Below, in pieces: positions 41,539 through 52,081 of a DNA stretch of 64,000 nucleotides; position 1 is the stretch's first letter; every line of letters starts with the position of its first letter. Position numbers and translations under genes: made by a program. The stretch comes from Epithemia pelagica. Lineage: Eukaryota > Bacillariophyta > Bacillariophyceae > Surirellales > Surirellaceae. Under the pieces are notes generated by a model. It had not been told where the DNA came from. It did not search any database and was given only the letters and a program-made list of their open reading frames with translations. Where the stretch lies: contig OX337240.1 in the NCBI GenBank assembly GCA_946965045.2, positions 1 to 64,000 on the forward strand, given 5' to 3'.

Positions 41539-42408
41539 ATGACCACAACCATGAAACGAACAAGGTCATCGTCGTTTTCGTATGCAGGTATGATACGACT
41601 ACTACTAGTACTACTCGGGATGGCCCTGGCACTGGCGGCGGCAACAGAGGAGGAGGACCACCACGAACCCTTTTCCAGAAGGACCAGAACTGTCCCAACG
41701 ACCACATTAGCGACCCATCCGAATGCAGTATCTCCTCGTCCTCCTCGGTTTGCAACCAGTCCCATACCCCACCACCAGGGGGAGGATTCCCAAGAACCAC
41801 CATACACTGCCGAGACGACGACGAAGACTCGAGGGGACACGGTCCATGATCTACAGTCGTTTCGGTATGGTGCAGCCGTCGTGACCCTCCTTTCTCACCG
41901 TCGAATCCTACTACCACCCCTGGGGGATACAGATGCTTCCACACCCATCACAGTGGTACCACCCCCACCACTGGTTCCTCCCGGATTACCGGCACCACCC
42001 AATGGGTGCGATTACGTTTGTGACCAAGATGAGGACGAGGAGGATCCAGACAAGGACGACAACGAGAAAGACTCACCCAAAAAGAACAAGAACAACAAGA
42101 AGAAAACGAAGGATCAATCGTCCCACAGTGGTAAAAAGGAAAAGGGCCAGGGCAAAAAAGAAACCATGACAAAAACGTCCAAACAACGACGACATTCGGG
42201 CAAAAAAGAATCGCACCAGCACAAGAAGAAGAAGAAGAAGAAGAAGAAGAACCCGCAGGACCGAACACGACACCAACAACGACGACAACTCATCACCCAG
42301 AGTACTACTAGCAGAAGCAGTGGTAGCGGCATTCCCATTGGATCCGACACTCCCATTGACATTGAAACCTGTCGACTGGTTTGTGTCGATGGGGCTCCCT
42401 TGGACTAA
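41539..42408 (+). CDS. Secreted lysine-rich protein, silaffin-like composition
   Basis: 289 residues from the ATG at 41539 (context GACCATGA). A basic N-terminus and hydrophobic core (MIRLLLVLLGMALALAAA) form a signal peptide. The middle is Pro/Thr-rich, then an acidic stretch is followed by about 90 residues very rich in Lys with Ser/His (SHSGKKEKGQGKKE, RRHSGKKESHQH, and a poly-Lys run coded by AAG repeats at 42226-42250). Short C-x-Y/L-V-C motifs flank the Lys region (CDYVC, CRLVC). RRQL near the end offers an RxL-type processing site. Lys clusters, Ser and a signal peptide are shared with diatom silaffins and related biosilica proteins, but there is no clear homology, so this role is a hypothesis. 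Confidence 0.7.
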   Translation: MTTTMKRTRSSSFSYAGMIRLLLVLLGMALALAAATEEEDHHEPFSRRTRTVPTTTLATHPNAVSPRPPRFATSPIPHHQGEDSQEPPYTAETTTKTRGDTVHDLQSFRYGAAVVTLLSHRRILLPPLGDTDASTPITVVPPPPLVPPGLPAPPNGCDYVCDQDEDEEDPDKDDNEKDSPKKNKNNKKKTKDQSSHSGKKEKGQGKKETMTKTSKQRRHSGKKESHQHKKKKKKKKKNPQDRTRHQQRRQLITQSTTSRSSGSGIPIGSDTPIDIETCRLVCVDGAPLD

Positions 42409-42620
42409 ACTCTAGCTACCTACCTAGGTAGATATATAGGTGTGTTGCCGGTGTTTGGTCGCGTTTTTGAAAGCTGGTGAGTCGCTCATTCTATGCAGTC
42501 ATTTCTGGAATATCGTGTTCCCTTCGAGTCTTTTCGATCTTCGATGGATCTTTTTCTCGCGCCTCGTTTGCGCAAGAGAAACAAAAAGATACTCTCTCGA
42601 TTGCACAACAACAAAAAAAG

Positions 42621-43247
42621 ACCGGGGTCGACTTTGAAGATGAACGATTTGCCGATTACATGGAATTTTTGGCCTTTAAGCCCAAGACGGCCTATGGCCA
42701 AGTTCCCGCCTTGACCATTAATGACACGACCATTAAAACGCAAACGGGTCCCATGTTGCGTCACATTGCCGTGCATTGGGCCAAGCCGGATGCCCCGAAA
42801 CTCTATCCCCTGGACTATTTGTACGAAGTGGAAGAAGTCTTGGCCGTCGTGTACGACATGGAACGCGCGTTCTTGGCCTGTTTTGACTTGACCATGTACC
42901 CGGAAGATCGGTACGGCCATGCCGTGGGCATGTCCAAAACCGACGAGGGCAAACAAATTATTGAAACGCTGCGCAAAAAGTACATGGCCGAAGAATTCCC
43001 CAAGTATTGTCAATATTTGGAAACGTGGTTGGATGCCACGCCCGACCGAAAGTGGTTGGCCACACCGGGGGACACTCCCACGATTGCCGATTGTTTGGCC
43101 GTGCCCTTTTTGCGCAGTTTTACGACCGGCTACCTCGATCACATTGATCCTGCGTGTTTGGAGGCCCATCCCAAACTCATGGCCTACGTCAAGCGCTTTT
43201 GTGCCTTGCCGCAAATTCAAGGACGGTACACGACGGGTGTTTATTAA
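42621..43247 (+). pseudogene. Glutathione S-transferase-like, N-terminal exon missing
   Basis: Resembles exon 2 of the GST at 33938-34977 from TGVDFEDERF onward to the shared end FCALPQIQGRYTTGVY. It retains the GQVPAL cis-Pro segment, the Q-T-G-P-M glutathione-contact region and TIADCLAVPFLR. Homology starts abruptly at 42621 after AAAAAAAG, a possible acceptor. No upstream exon with a TYF-type catalytic Tyr is visible, and the open frame before it has no ATG. The first in-frame ATG (42660) would remove the first strand and helix of the thioredoxin fold. It is either a 5'-truncated copy or a gene with an unseen distant first exon. Confidence 0.65.
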
Positions 43248-43757
43248 TCATCATGACCACTACGACGAAAGTACAAGAACAACAACAAGAACAAGAAAAA
43301 GTGAATGATTACCAACAAGATGATGATGATGAGGATGATGAATCCAGTGTACTTTTATAGCGTTCCACGGATCACAGTCCTCGTCCGAGTGCCATACGAG
43401 TAGAGGAGAAATGATAACAAGAGTTTGTTTTCAACTACAGATTGAATAAATTCCTTGTGTTTTATATAATATATACTTGTTCCATTGTGGGAGTAGGACG
43501 AGTTCCTGTTGGGAGTGGTCCTTTCTTCAGATTGCTTCTTTCTTTCTGGTGGCTCCTCTACTCTGCTGTACGTATAGTATATAGAGAGAGCGCAGGGAAC
43601 CATGAATCATCGCCATGACAGAGTTACATCTATACGACGACATGTGTATTCGAATGATCGAAACTACCTATGCAAATTGCATCTACAACGACATGTACCC
43701 GAATGTTCGAACCAATGTAAAACTACGGTACACACACACAAATTTAGGTAGAGTTCA
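43248..43757. other. Intergenic between convergent genes
   Basis: Nothing beyond short AT-rich stretches and a GAAC/ACAAGA-rich 3' flank; no gene seen. Confidence 0.5.
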
Positions 43758-45701
43758 TTATTGGCTGGTCATGCCCCTTCGATTGGAAGTTCCGGTTCCT
43801 CCTCCTCCTCCTCGTGATGGTGGTTGTTGTTGTTTGGCGAGGGCAATAAAGTGTCCACTTTGCATACTGGTTTGCAGGCCGGCACAAATTCCTTGTCGGG
43901 CTTGTTTGATACTAATCCCATTGGTCAAAAAGATAGGAATGGCGGCCACGACCAAAATGCGTTGGACATTGGGACGATTGGCCGGATCGCGGTACGTCGC
44001 ATCCTTGCTGTATTCTTGGACAAAGGGTCCAAAGCGGGCATCGTACCGGACATGGGCAGCCAACAACTTTTGCAAGTCTGTCGCCGGTTGTCGATTGCGA
44101 AAGGACCGCGTCGTTTCGGCGGCGACCGTGGCTTGTCGCAAGGTTTCCTGCACGACTTGTTCCACCGCATCCATGTAATTGTCCAAATAGGGCTGATCGG
44201 ACGAGGTCAACAAGCCAAAGGAAAACAAGACATCCAAACGAACCGTCGTGGCATGACCCGTCAAGGGTCGTTCTTCTTCTTCGTGTTCGAGGGGTGTGGC
44301 GGGTGTCAAGGTAGATGTGGCCGTCCCATGGGACACGGCTCCGGGTGTGGTTGTGGCAGCTGGAGTGGATTCCTGGAGTTGACTGGCGGCCGTTGGTGCC
44401 GGAGAGGAGACGGCCGCTGCCGTAGTACTAGTTGTCGCAGCAACAGCTGCCGCTGTGGCGGCTCCCGTTTCGGGTTCTTCTTCTTTTGGTGATTCGTCTT
44501 CTTCTTCTTCTTGTCCAGTCGCTGGTTCTGGTTCCACGGAGGCAGTGGGTTTGGGTTCTTGTTCGGCATCGGTTGGCGGAGACGAAGGTGTTGCCTCGTT
44601 TGTTTCGTTGTTTGCAGAGGGTTCAGGAGTCGTATCCTCGGTCACGGCCTTGTCGTCGTCGTCCTTTTCCTCCTCCTTGGCGACTCCTACGGTTTCCTGT
44701 TGTTCCACAGCTGGTTCGTCGTCCCCTTTGGGTTTGGCAGTTGCCGAGTGTTCCGTCGCTCCAGCGTCCGTCGTGGGTTCCCTAGGAACAGCCGCATCCG
44801 TATCGGCGCCAGTGGTTTCTTGTTCTTCTTTGGTTTCTACAACTACTTTTTCTTCTTCTTGTGGTGGTGGTGGTTCCGTGGTGTCCTTCTCCAACTCATC
44901 GTTCGTTGTGGCTGGTAGCAATGCGGCATCCTCTTTGTTCTTCTCCTCGTCCTCGTCGTCCGCCCCGGCCAAGGGAGGGGCTGGTGGTGGTACCAAGGTT
45001 TGTTGTGGGGGTGGCGGCAAGGGTTGGGACAAGAGGGATTCTTCTTGAGCCGCTGCCGATTCATCCAAATTGGCCGCCAAATCTCGAACCGACAGGGAGG
45101 CGGAAAATTCCGTGCGCAAATTGGTAGACGAAGAAGACGCATCGGGGATCAGGCCGGCACTCGAGACGGATGGTTTTTTCAAACTTCCTCCCGGCGTGGT
45201 TTCGGGCGAGACAATGCCCGTCTCATGGGCAAACAATCCGGCCTTGTCCTTGACATGTCCCTGTTGCGCCTGCCAATCGTCATCGTCGTGTTTCATGCGT
45301 TCCGTCGGTGGTACGGGTCCCGGCGATTGCGGTGGATTGACGCCAGTCGTCGTCTTTTCGGGTGGTTTGGTAAATTCATTGTTTTGGACACTGTGCAAAT
45401 AGGCTTGGGATTCCAATTGTTGTTGGCGATCTTGTTGTCGCAATTTTTTGAGTTTGAGTTCGTGTTGGACGGCCAAGCCATCTTGAACATTTTCGACGCG
45501 ATAACTCGCCATCATTTGTTGCGCTTCCAATTTTTGTTTGCGATCCTCCTCCTTTTGCTTTTTGAGGGCGACATCTTCCTTGCTCAAGACGGTCGTGCTC
45601 CGAAAGGTTTGCAGTGCTTCCGCCGCTTGCCGTTGCGACACGCGCAACTTGAGTTTTTCCTCTCGTTGGCGACGCAAAAAATCTTCGTGAAAGGACGACA
45701 T
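43758..45701 (-). CDS. Coiled-coil protein with long acidic disordered middle and conserved C-terminal domain
   Basis: 647 residues from the ATG at 45701. Residues 1 to about 105 are charged heptad-like coiled coil rich in Gln/Lys/Glu (REEKLKLRVSQRQAAEALQ, KKQKEEDRKQKLEAQQMM). About 350 residues of Pro/Glu/Thr/Ala-rich acidic sequence follow. The last 130 residues are folded-looking: VRLDVLFSFGLLTSSDQPYL, YMDAVEQVVQETLRQA, LVVAAIPIFLTNGISIKQAR. I do not recognise the domain. The overall form suggests a cytoskeletal or scaffold protein. Confidence 0.72.
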   Translation of the reverse strand: MSSFHEDFLRRQREEKLKLRVSQRQAAEALQTFRSTTVLSKEDVALKKQKEEDRKQKLEAQQMMASYRVENVQDGLAVQHELKLKKLRQQDRQQQLESQAYLHSVQNNEFTKPPEKTTTGVNPPQSPGPVPPTERMKHDDDDWQAQQGHVKDKAGLFAHETGIVSPETTPGGSLKKPSVSSAGLIPDASSSSTNLRTEFSASLSVRDLAANLDESAAAQEESLLSQPLPPPPQQTLVPPPAPPLAGADDEDEEKNKEDAALLPATTNDELEKDTTEPPPPQEEEKVVVETKEEQETTGADTDAAVPREPTTDAGATEHSATAKPKGDDEPAVEQQETVGVAKEEEKDDDDKAVTEDTTPEPSANNETNEATPSSPPTDAEQEPKPTASVEPEPATGQEEEEDESPKEEEPETGAATAAAVAATTSTTAAAVSSPAPTAASQLQESTPAATTTPGAVSHGTATSTLTPATPLEHEEEERPLTGHATTVRLDVLFSFGLLTSSDQPYLDNYMDAVEQVVQETLRQATVAAETTRSFRNRQPATDLQKLLAAHVRYDARFGPFVQEYSKDATYRDPANRPNVQRILVVAAIPIFLTNGISIKQARQGICAGLQTSMQSGHFIALAKQQQPPSRGGGGGTGTSNRRGMTSQ

Positions 45702-47222
45702 GATGATGATGATCAATGAGGATGAAGGACGGATCGTGATTCTGCTGCTACTGCTACTCGCTACGACTTGTTGTTGTGGTAATCGATTGGAAGGACAAAA
45801 GACGGTTGGTTGGAACTCCCTCTCTAGAGGAGCGTCCGTGCGGTAGCTGCCTTCTACGACAGCCCAAGTCGTGCTCCCACGGCCGTACACCCACCAAAAG
45901 ACTTGTTGTTGGTGGTTTGGTCCTTGCCCTTGCCGCAGGAAGCTTGCTGCTTGTTGTTGTTACTGTTGTTGTTGCGGTTTTGCGTCTCGCTCGTCGTGCG
46001 TTGCAAACGGCGTTGGAAGTAGCTATTCTGACATGTCCTGAACATGTCGTACGGGTACCGGTTGAGAACGATCGACGGAAGGACGTCACTGAGAGAGAAC
46101 TAGCAGTAGCTCTAGCTGCTCTAGCTAGAGAGCGGAGTAGGAGGTAGGAGTACCTCTAGTAGAGAGTACCGATCGTGGCGCATCCCTGGGACCATGGTCC
46201 CCGTCCGGTTCCTGCTCTACGGGAATGCCAGTCCAATGGTGTCCTTCTTCTCGTGGGAGACGAATGAAATAATGAGAAGAATTCTGGTGGGCCTGTTCAC
46301 CACTAGCTACACACTAGAGAGTCGTTCCTCTACGCACAATGCGTCCATCCTCTCCGTGGAGGATCATGACGACGACGACGACGACGACCAGGAGAGAGAG
46401 ACCCTCAAACACAAACACACAAATACAAGCTGAGAGCACTACTACTACCTATACCTAGAGGCCGTACCAACCACAGTTTGCGTGTGTCTAGTTTGGTTTG
46501 TATATCTCGGTCGGGAACACCCAGCAACACCAACAACAACAACCACAACAACCATGCAGCCAAAAAACTCGAGTGTAATGGGATACTAATTCCAGGGAAA
46601 GAGAGAGTGTGAGATGAAGTACACTACTGTGTGGATTCTCGTGTGCGGGGGGACCAGCATGGTTTCCCTCCTCACACACACAACCTGGAGGAGCAATGAG
46701 GATATGGTGGTCCGATCAGATTCAATGGTGGTTGTAAAGGTGGACGACAAGAAGAACGACTCCCACCACGGGACGGGACCCAACAAATAAGAATACCCAA
46801 TCCATACGCGAATGGTGGACGAGCTTTGATGACAGTTTTTGCTCCCATCGCTCTCGAGTCTGTCGAAACGAGAATCCACAATTACTGCTACAAGGCAGTA
46901 CGAATAGCAGTCTTTTTTCATTTGGGGGTCATGACGTGCGTTTCCTTGCTTGTGATGCTCATCATCTCACTTGGACATGGAGTACATAACACGACCAGTA
47001 ACAGTCAATCGTCTCTCTCTGCTCCAACGTCAACAATGACCGGGGCTAACGAAAGGAATAATTAGCCTCCCACCTCCCATTCACAGTTACCAGTTTCCAC
47101 TTTTGTGCTCGGTTCTCGTCGACCGAGCAATGTTGACGATCTGCTCATTGTTTTAGTGGGGACAGGGGAGTCCCAACAAACAAGAATTCGTGACGTGCTG
47201 CTAACCTCTGACTCACTTTTCG
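45702..47222. other. Intergenic, no confident gene
   Basis: A + frame at 46826-47065 (79 residues) has one hydrophobic segment but no other support. 46085-46175 is rich in CTAGCTCTAG/CTAGAGAG palindromic words. Confidence 0.45.
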
Positions 47223-47226
47223 TTAA

Positions 47227-48036
47227 CGCCATACGTAAGGGAGCAGTATATATACTGATCCCATAAATTCGAGCAGTATATACACTCCTCCCATAACTTT
47301 GAATACATCTACTAATTGGAATATAGACGTCATTGTCTTTTTCACTTGTAATTCTAATAGTTTGTGGAATTTTGAACATTTTCATATATCATAGTCTACA
47401 CTGATTTTGAAATTATAACAGTCGTTTCGTGTATCAAAACTTGGATGATTTTTGTGATTTTCTCATCCCATCGACCATGGCCCAACTTTGAGCAGTACGC
47501 ACACACTCAATATCCAACAGCAAATGTCAAGACCTTCCATTCTGGTGTAAAATAATATGAACTATAGGACTTTGTCTTTATTTGTGATTTGACAGCACCT
47601 CTGTTGAGCATTCGGCAATTCCCTTTCTCAGACCATGTTTTTGCCTGCTTCACAGCATTGACCCTTTTTCGACACATTGAACCTTTCCTTGGTCAACTTT
47701 CGCCTCCACATACCATCTGTCTTGATCAATTGACTTTCCTTTATCCATTCTGACCTGGTTTGGCATCATTGGAAGATGATCCATGCCATTTTCATTGTCC
47801 GCCCTCATTGTCTCTCATGGTCATCGCGGATGGCCGCTCAAGTTCGAGAAAAGCGACTAAAATGACAAAAAATTCTCACTATGAATAAATTTGTACTCGA
47901 AATTAAAACGACAATTTTTCAAATCGTGTTAAGATGGGAGCAGTTTATGGGACACAAACCATATATCGCTAAAGTTTTATGGGAGTAGTTTATTTGCTAA
48001 TCCGTTAGGCTTAAAACGCGTTCCTTACGTATGGCG
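47227..48036. mobile_element. Non-autonomous TTAA element (MITE-like)
   Basis: 810 bp bounded by perfect 14 bp inverted repeats CGCCATACGTAAGG with TTAA directly outside both ends (47223-47226, 48037-48040). Near both ends GGGAGCAGTATATA and its variants recur. No coding capacity. TTAA duplication is the hallmark of piggyBac elements, although the TIR does not start with the usual CCC. Confidence 0.78.
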
Positions 48037-48040
48037 TTAA

Positions 48041-48903
48041 GCACTATATTGAAGATTGATTTGGGGGATCACCACCGCAGGCCAAATAATTCATTATTGG
48101 AAATGGTTGGGCCAACCTCAGACTCGTGACTGTATCCTTATTACTCGCGAGTATTGATGAAAGCAGGTCAGACTGGGTCTTTGACACAATACGTCAGCTA
48201 GTCAATACAAACACAAAAACTTTGTCACTATCGTAACACTCTAACTTCTTCTGGCCTATCGGAGAGACACTATGATAAACTCCTACTCCTAGGAGTAGAG
48301 AAGTAGTTTTAGATTCATCTATCCATGGACACTGCTTGCTATGCTACTCCTATTATCAGACTCTACTACTCCTAGCTAGGAGTAGGTAGGTACTGATTGT
48401 CTGACTCTACCTAGTAGGGGTCGTAATATTATTATGCAGCGCCATTCCTACCGAGGGTCCATAGCATATTATTTGACAGCTGACAAAACAATCGTCAAAT
48501 GTTTTCGGTCACTCCTGTCCCGCATTCATGATTTCAAAGGAACGGACTCAACTTTTCAGGCTCTTTTTACCGGACTCCGAGATCCCGGCCAATTGCCTAC
48601 GTGCATACCATGTCCGGTTTCCATAGAGGTTCTGATTTTCGACGAGCTAAATGTCCCGTTCCATCATTGCCCCTTATACGACCTAATACAGTTTTAGGAC
48701 AAACATAACTGGCAGCGAGCCAGGTCGATCGGTAAGGAACTCACCATGTCTCCACGTAGGCTAGAAGGAGCTGGTTGGTGCCAGCCCAGCGAACTTTGGA
48801 AGTTGGAAAACCTTCGGGGGCTTCAAGTGCAGAGGTTGTCTCACGTCTCATCATAATTTTTCCGAGTGCCATTCTCCAAGCAACCAACTATCTACTTCTC
48901 AAT
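48041..48903. other. Intergenic with palindromic CTAGGAG tracts
   Basis: ACTCCTACTCCTAGGAGTAG near 48279 and CTACTACTCCTAGCTAGGAG near 48364 are local palindromes. An 87-residue frame at 48434 has no support. The 3' part is the likely promoter of globin-like gene 3. Confidence 0.45.
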
Positions 48904-49467
48904 ATGAACCCTCTTGGATACACATCGGTTTACGTGCTTGCCGAAACATGGGATGCGGTCAAGTACAGCTCACCAACATTTGAAGCGGATTTCGGACTGC
49001 TAGCCTGCCAAAAGTAAGTGATACTGGACGAGGACACCAAGTACTGGATTCCTCTTTCTTGAAGCCGTTCGTTTCCGCGTCTCACACATCCTCTCTCTGT
49101 TGTCATCACTGTGTCACGTCACAGATTTATGGAATTGTACCGATCGGAAAGTACGGGCAAACGGGGGACGGAAAAGCTGAGTGAGGCCACCATGCGACAG
49201 TACGGGTCCAAATGCTACGAAATGGTTGATTCCTTGATTCAAACCTTGGGACCGGATCCCGAATTTATGCAAGACATTTGGGCCAAGGTGGGAACCCGGT
49301 TGCACCAAATGGGTGTCAAGGCCTCGTTTTTTCACGAAAAGGCTCCGTTGCACGCCATGGTCTATGCCCTCCAACAATCGCTCAAGAGACCGCTCACCGT
49401 CAATGAACGCAACTCGTTGGAAGAAGTCTATGGAGCCATGGCAGCTGTCATGCGGAAAAAGCTGTAG
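48904..49467 (+). CDS. Globin-like protein 3, heme-ligand residues lost
   Basis: Exons 48904-49013 and 49125-49467 with a GTAAGT...CACAG intron; 150 residues. Exon 1 is again exactly 110 nt and encodes NPLGYTSVYVLAETWDAVKY...FGLLACQK, the module shared by the cluster. The globin part reads MVDSLIQTLGPDPEF, VGTRLHQMGV, then LKRPLTVNERNSLEEVYGAM. By alignment with gene 2 the proximal F8 position is Leu96 (His97 is displaced by one) and distal E7 is Tyr63. The CD corner is shortened and lacks a clear Phe. The second intron is absent. A sensor or structural role without normal heme binding is possible. Confidence 0.82.
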
Positions 49468-50704
49468 AGTCATAGGACGACCAGAGCTCCGTGCATAAAA
49501 AAGGCCTTGAATGACGAGGATGTAACTGGGACAGGATCCTTTCCGTGTCTCGTGCCTTGTTTTGCTTGGTGCTTTATCCTTCGTTCCAGAGTGAACTGCT
49601 ACACCCCACACAACATAGACGTAAGATAACTACTACTACTACGACTCGACCTTGGCCTAGTTCCACGAGGCACTGTAGGACCATTGGAACGAAGCAACGC
49701 AACAAACTGAGAGACCACTGCATCGACTTACGATGACTACCATTTGCCTAGTTCTAGGAGGCATACCAGGACCATTCTAGGACGAAGCAAGGCTCTAATC
49801 ATAGATGTCGAATACATGTCCAATGTGCGTACGCTATCAAACAGTATGTTTGGTTTGAAACGGTAACTTGGACTGACTACACCTTTGAAGCTGCAAAAGA
49901 CCGTGCCAGTACAGCAAGGTTTCTTCCAGATGAAAGGTCGGAACCCATAGAGCCATTCTAATATCCTCTGACTCTCATCTTTGGAAACTCCCTACTCGCA
50001 AGAGCCATGTTCATTGCTCCAATTGTTGGAGTCAAGTGTACCGAAAAGAAACACAGTCGTGGCCAACAGACCTCCTGTCCACAACCAACCATAGGTAGTA
50101 CAATACTCGATGAGAGGATACCGCAATCAATCACTTTTCTCCCCCACCCTCCTCACTTGTGTTCAAGAGTTTTGCTAGAGAGAGTGCTTGTATCATCCGA
50201 TATCCCCCTGGTAGCATACTCGTAGCATTCCCCAAGCAAGTTCCCCCCAAATCCGGAATGCGATCGGTCCTAATTATCATTTATTGGACACACGACTCAA
50301 GAATGAGAACGCGACATATTTCAGTCTTGTCCTTCCCCGTCCATGACTATGGACCCTACCCGATCACTTGTCTTGAGTATTCGCAGGGACAAGCGACAAG
50401 CTGTCCAGGTTGAGTATAAAGTGTGACCCAACCGGTTTCGTTTATGGGGATGAGAATCGCATTTTTCGTGGTATTGTAGCAAGATATTCGGTAGCGCGTA
50501 TTATTCGAGACCACATCATATCTCTCGAATCAGAACGTTTTTCGTTTTTTTGTTCACACCAAAAACATGATGATGGCATACTTGGCCGCTCCATTCTGGT
50601 CGTCGTCCTTGGTGGTCGGCACACAACCTAATCCGAATTTGTCATAAATCCGAAACGAAACCGAAAGCAATTCTCTCGTCAAAGACCCACAAAAGCAAGC
50701 AATC
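49468..50704. other. Intergenic between globin-like genes 3 and 4
   Basis: No gene supported. Two imperfect direct repeats (GCCTAGTTCCACGAGGCACT near 49653 and GCCTAGTTCTAGGAGGCATA near 49746) are present. Confidence 0.5.
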
Positions 50705-50860
50705 ATGATGATCATGACAAGAGTGAAGAAGCAGCAACAATCGTCGTTGTTGATCAAGCCCCTTCGATACACATCGGTGCATCAGATGGCCCAACTCTGG
50801 GACGAGACCAAGTATTGCACCAAGAACTTGGATCAAGACTTTGGTCGTTTGGTCTGTCAA

Positions 50861-50908
<48 letters not shown>

Positions 50909-51443
50909 GTCTCTCTCTCTTGTTGTATTGTTCCACTCCTTGCATGGACCAATGTGACAAGTTTCTCACACACACTGTGTGGTTCCTTTCTCTATCGTTT
51001 ATCCTTGTAGATTTTTCGAATTGCAACCGGAAACAGCACAATGGTTTGCCAAACATCATCAACAACAAAATCCCAAAGACAAGGACAATAAGAATAATGT
51101 TGAGTTGCAACCCGTCCATGCGACATTTAGTGTCATGGTGGTGGAAACCCTGGATGTCTTGATTCAAACCTTGGGACCGGATCGTGAATTTGTAACTGAA
51201 TTCTTGCACGATTGGGCCGACCGCCTGTTGGAACAGCAATGGGGCATTTCCCCGTCCGTGTTTCAACGACAAGGTCCCTTGTTGTGGGCCCTAATCTTTG
51301 CCTGGGAAACCGTACTGAACCGCAAATTGACCCTGGACGAACGCATTGCCTTGGAAGATGTCTATGGGGCCGTGTCCAGTGTTGTACAACGACGACTGAC
51401 CCGAACGACCGCAACCACCACCACCACCTCCGCATGCCGCTGA
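50705..51443 (+). CDS. Globin-like protein 4, most diverged
   Basis: Exons 50705-50862 and 51011-51443; the intron starts GTAAGTCTCTCT, contains a (CT)n run and ends CTTGTAG; 196 residues. Exon 1 is the family module with a 16-residue basic, Gln-rich N-terminal extension (first of three nearby ATGs chosen; 50708 and 50714 are alternatives). It keeps FFELQPE and LIQTLGPDREF and the G/H region KLTLDERIALEDVYGAVSSVV, but has a Gln/Asn/Lys insertion in the CD-E region. The proximal F8 position is Leu and distal E7 is Phe, and the helix F segment has no His at all. Conventional heme binding is unlikely. It ends with a Thr-rich tail. Confidence 0.78.
50866..50919. repeat. (CT)n microsatellite in globin-like 4 intron
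   Basis: Nearly pure CT with a few GT interruptions just after the splice donor. Confidence 0.9.
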
Positions 51444-51800
51444 TTTGGATTCGTTTCTGGATATTCGTCGGTACACTTACAAAACTGCACATATACATTT
51501 TTGAATAAAAAGAGGAGCTTGGCTGTAACTAGCAACACACACTGTTTATCCTTGTTATTCGGCAATAGGCATCTTCTCTCTCTCTCTCCTCTGACTGTTG
51601 CTCTATGGCTTGAGGAATTGCTACTCGTGTCTGCTAGAATTTTGGGAAATACATGCGACTCATCCTTCTAGTTCTAATAGGAGGTTCTACAGAGCCCTCT
51701 AGGTAATCACAAGTATAGTGTCAACCATGACACTCGAACACCAACATTTGGTTTCGAATCTTTTCTGTTCGACTACTACAATACTGGGTTTCACCACCTT

Positions 51801-51893
51801 TCTCTACTATTCTTACAAGTAGAGCCTTTTATCTCTACTATTCTTACAAGTAGAGCCTTTTATCTCTACTATTCTTACAAGTAGAGCCTTTTA
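51801..51893. repeat. 31 bp tandem repeat, three copies
   Basis: TCTCTACTATTCTTACAAGT... repeats at 51801, 51832 and 51863. It lies in the 3' flank between globin-like 4 and the next minus-strand gene. Confidence 0.93.
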
Positions 51894-52081
51894 TTACGGC
51901 AGGTTCCATGGTACAATGGCAGTAGCTTGCGAGACACATTTCGTCGTCGTGGTCGTCATCCTTTGTTTGGATCTCGTCTCCTTGGTCCATCCACTACAAC
52001 AAGGTCCACCAGAATTGCCACCAACATCCTCCTCCTCTGTATCCTCACTTTTTCGGACGACTCCCTTCCTAGTAGCTAGTA

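Noticed and set aside
45776-46147. 123-codon + frame upstream of the coiled-coil gene
   Set aside because: It overlaps the promoter side of a better supported gene; its hydrophobic run comes from a CTTGTTGTT-type tract and no other feature supports it.
46826-47065. 79-codon + frame with one hydrophobic segment
   Set aside because: One hydrophobic stretch is weak evidence in a region of short overlapping frames; no supporting motif.
51801-51893. CRISPR-like array
   Set aside because: The three 31 bp units are contiguous, with no spacers, and the genome is eukaryotic.
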